Positions 6,911 to 8,164 of a stretch of DNA of 8,164 nucleotides are shown in pieces. The position numbers and the translations under genes are program-made. Under the pieces are notes generated by a model that was not told the DNA's origin, made no database searches, and saw only the letters and a program-made list of their open reading frames with translations. The first letter of the stretch is position 1. Each line of letters starts with the position of its first letter. The stretch is taken from positions 1 through 8,164 of the forward strand of contig JAJISH010000078.1 of assembly GCA_022848825.1 (NCBI GenBank), given 5' to 3'. The stretch is from Thermoplasmatota archaeon (GTDB lineage: Archaea > Thermoplasmatota > Thermoplasmata > RBG-16-68-12 > JAGMCJ01).

Positions 6911-8134
6911 ATGGAAATCCATTTCCTTGGCGGGGCCGACGAGGTCGGAAGCCTAGCATGTCTCTTGAGGAACGGTCCCGACGAGATGCTGCTCGACTAC
7001 GGGATGACTCCCGCCAAGCCACCCAGGTACCCGAGGCCCGCGCCTCCGGTTGACCACGTCATGCTCACCCATTCGCATATCGACCACTCGGGGATGATCC
7101 CCTGGCTGTGCGGCAGGCACGACACGAGGGTCCTCGCGACGCCCATGACCTTTCTCATCGCAGAGATGCTGACCCATGACACGCTCAAGATCGCGGAGTA
7201 CGAGGGATTCCCCAAACCCTACGGTAAAGAGGACATCGAGCGGATGCGGGAGAACTTCGAGCCGGTCCTCTTCGACGAGGTCATCAGGGTCGGCGACACG
7301 GAGGTCCGCGTGCATTCGGCGGGCCACGTACCCGGGGCAGCCATGTACGAGATGGTGGGGGACAAGAGCGTCCTGTTCACCGGCGACATCCACACGATAC
7401 CCACGGGACTCGTGCGGGGGGCCAAGCCCGTCAAGTGCGACGTACTGATTCTCGAGTCCACATACGCCGGACGGGACCACGAGAACCGGCAGAAGGTGGA
7501 GTACAAGTTCCTCAAGAAGGTGGAGGAGATCGTCAACCGCGGCGGGAAGGTCATAGTCCCCTCGTTCGCGGTCGGAAGGACGCAGGAGGTCCTCCTCTCC
7601 CTCGCCAACAGCAACTTCGAGGTCTGGCTCGACGGCATGGGCCAGGCGATCAACAGGCATTACCTCAGCATGCCCGAGTTCCTGAGGAACCCGAAGAAAC
7701 TCAGGCGGGCGGTGAGGAAAACCAGGATGGTGAGGAGCCCGAGGGCGAGAGGGATGGCCCTGAAGGGCGACGTCATCGTCTGCACGAGCGGGATGCTGGA
7801 CGGCGGGCCCGTCCTCGAGTACATCAACCGCGTGAGGAGGGACAAGAAGAGCGGGATACTGCTCACGGGCTACCAGGTGGAGGGGACCAACGGTCGGATG
7901 CTCCAGGAAGAGGGCAAGATCAACCTCTACGGCGCCACGCAGGAGATCGAGTGCGAGGTCTGCTCCTTCGACTTCTCCGCGCACGCTGGACATTCCGAGC
8001 TGCTTACGTTCATAGAGCGGTGCGACCCCGACAAGGTCGTCTACTGCCACGGCGACAACCGCGAGGAGCTCGCGAGCCAGGTGGAGGGCAGGGAGAACGT
8101 TCTCCCGGTCGAGGGCGAGTGGCTGGACTTGTAG
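6911..8134 (+). CDS. Metallo-beta-lactamase/beta-CASP ribonuclease, aCPSF2-like (YSH1/CPSF-type)
   Basis: This 407-residue protein has the full zinc-ligand set of a beta-CASP nuclease. MBL motifs: HSHIDHSG with H54, H56, D58 and H59; AGHVPGA with H139; FTGDIH with D159. Beta-CASP motifs: A, LESTYAGRDH with E182; B, SAHAGHSEL with H358; C, VYCHGD with H380. The GGKVIVPSFAVGRTQE (211-226) and TSGMLDGGP (292-300) stretches are also typical. There is no N-terminal KH region, so it resembles aCPSF2 rather than the KH-bearing aCPSF1. RNase J remains possible, but the sequence reads as the YSH1-type COG1236 group. Expected role: zinc-dependent RNA processing or decay in the cytoplasm. An in-frame GTG at 6905 would add two residues (M-S); I prefer ATG 6911 because homologues typically begin MEI-FLGGA-EVG and because of the TATA spacing. 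Confidence 0.92.
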   Translation: MEIHFLGGADEVGSLACLLRNGPDEMLLDYGMTPAKPPRYPRPAPPVDHVMLTHSHIDHSGMIPWLCGRHDTRVLATPMTFLIAEMLTHDTLKIAEYEGFPKPYGKEDIERMRENFEPVLFDEVIRVGDTEVRVHSAGHVPGAAMYEMVGDKSVLFTGDIHTIPTGLVRGAKPVKCDVLILESTYAGRDHENRQKVEYKFLKKVEEIVNRGGKVIVPSFAVGRTQEVLLSLANSNFEVWLDGMGQAINRHYLSMPEFLRNPKKLRRAVRKTRMVRSPRARGMALKGDVIVCTSGMLDGGPVLEYINRVRRDKKSGILLTGYQVEGTNGRMLQEEGKINLYGATQEIECEVCSFDFSAHAGHSELLTFIERCDPDKVVYCHGDNREELASQVEGRENVLPVEGEWLDL

Positions 8135-8142
8135 CGAAACGA

Positions 8143-8150
8143 TTTAATAT
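8143..8150 (+). promoter_or_regulatory. TATA box for a gene starting beyond the right edge
   Basis: TTTAATAT is a strong box A-like element just after the RNase stop codon, preceded by the purine-rich CGAAACGA that could serve as a BRE. A start about 27 nt downstream would fall near 8173, outside the window. The ATG at 8160 is too close to be the matching start. Confidence 0.55.
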
Positions 8151-8164
8151 CGCAGGCTGATGGG

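Noticed and set aside
6953..8050. Minus-strand open frame of 365 codons opposite the RNase
   Set aside because: It lies entirely antisense to a gene with complete beta-CASP motifs. Its composition is that of a GC-rich shadow frame.
7435..8160. Plus-strand open frame of 241 codons within the RNase gene
   Set aside because: It is an alternate reading frame of the RNase, rich in Arg/Gly/Pro as expected from a frame shadow.

Overview
This window is GC-rich and looks archaeal. AT-rich TATA (box A) elements sit about 27 nt before predicted start codons, which suggests leaderless transcripts. One gene encodes an archaeal-type beta-CASP ribonuclease (aCPSF2-like), and two genes encode large modular surface proteins with a single C-terminal membrane anchor. 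Multi-unit thrombospondin type 3 arrays and InlB-type repeats on such anchored proteins are common in Thermoplasmatota and other uncultured Euryarchaeota. I favour that group, but without an rRNA or ribosomal protein gene it is an inference.

Layout, left to right. (1) Positions 1-2094, plus strand: the C-terminal 697 residues of a larger surface protein whose start lies upstream. It carries InlB-like repeats of exactly 77 residues, an Ig-like region, two carboxypeptidase-regulatory-like domains, a transmembrane helix and a very acidic cytoplasmic tail. (2) Positions 2095-2269: a 175-bp gap between convergent genes, with no gene, no T-rich terminator and no convincing hairpin. (3) Positions 2270-5401, minus strand: a complete 1043-residue surface protein. 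It has a signal peptide, a ThuA/GATase1-like domain, CARDB-like and FN3-like domains, sixteen thrombospondin type 3 (TSP3) units of exactly 35 residues with no indels, a transmembrane helix and a short tail. (4) Positions 5402-5565: a divergent promoter region with a TATA-like box for each direction, two small dyads between them, and a Shine-Dalgarno site only on the minus-strand side. (5) Positions 5566-6834, plus: an MgtC/SapB-type membrane protein fused to a DUF4010-type domain. (6) Positions 6911-8134, plus: the beta-CASP ribonuclease, apparently with its own promoter. (7) Positions 8135-8164: a TATA box for a gene beyond the window.

The two surface proteins share one topology (ectodomain outside, one C-terminal helix, charged tail inside) and are convergent neighbours, so they may act together at the cell envelope, for example in adhesion or as calcium-stiffened stalks. 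The transporter-like and RNase genes look like ordinary housekeeping or envelope genes with no evident link to them. I see no CRISPR array, mobile element, RNA gene, toxin-antitoxin pair or recognisable defence system. The most notable features are the repeat architecture and domain combination of the minus-strand protein.
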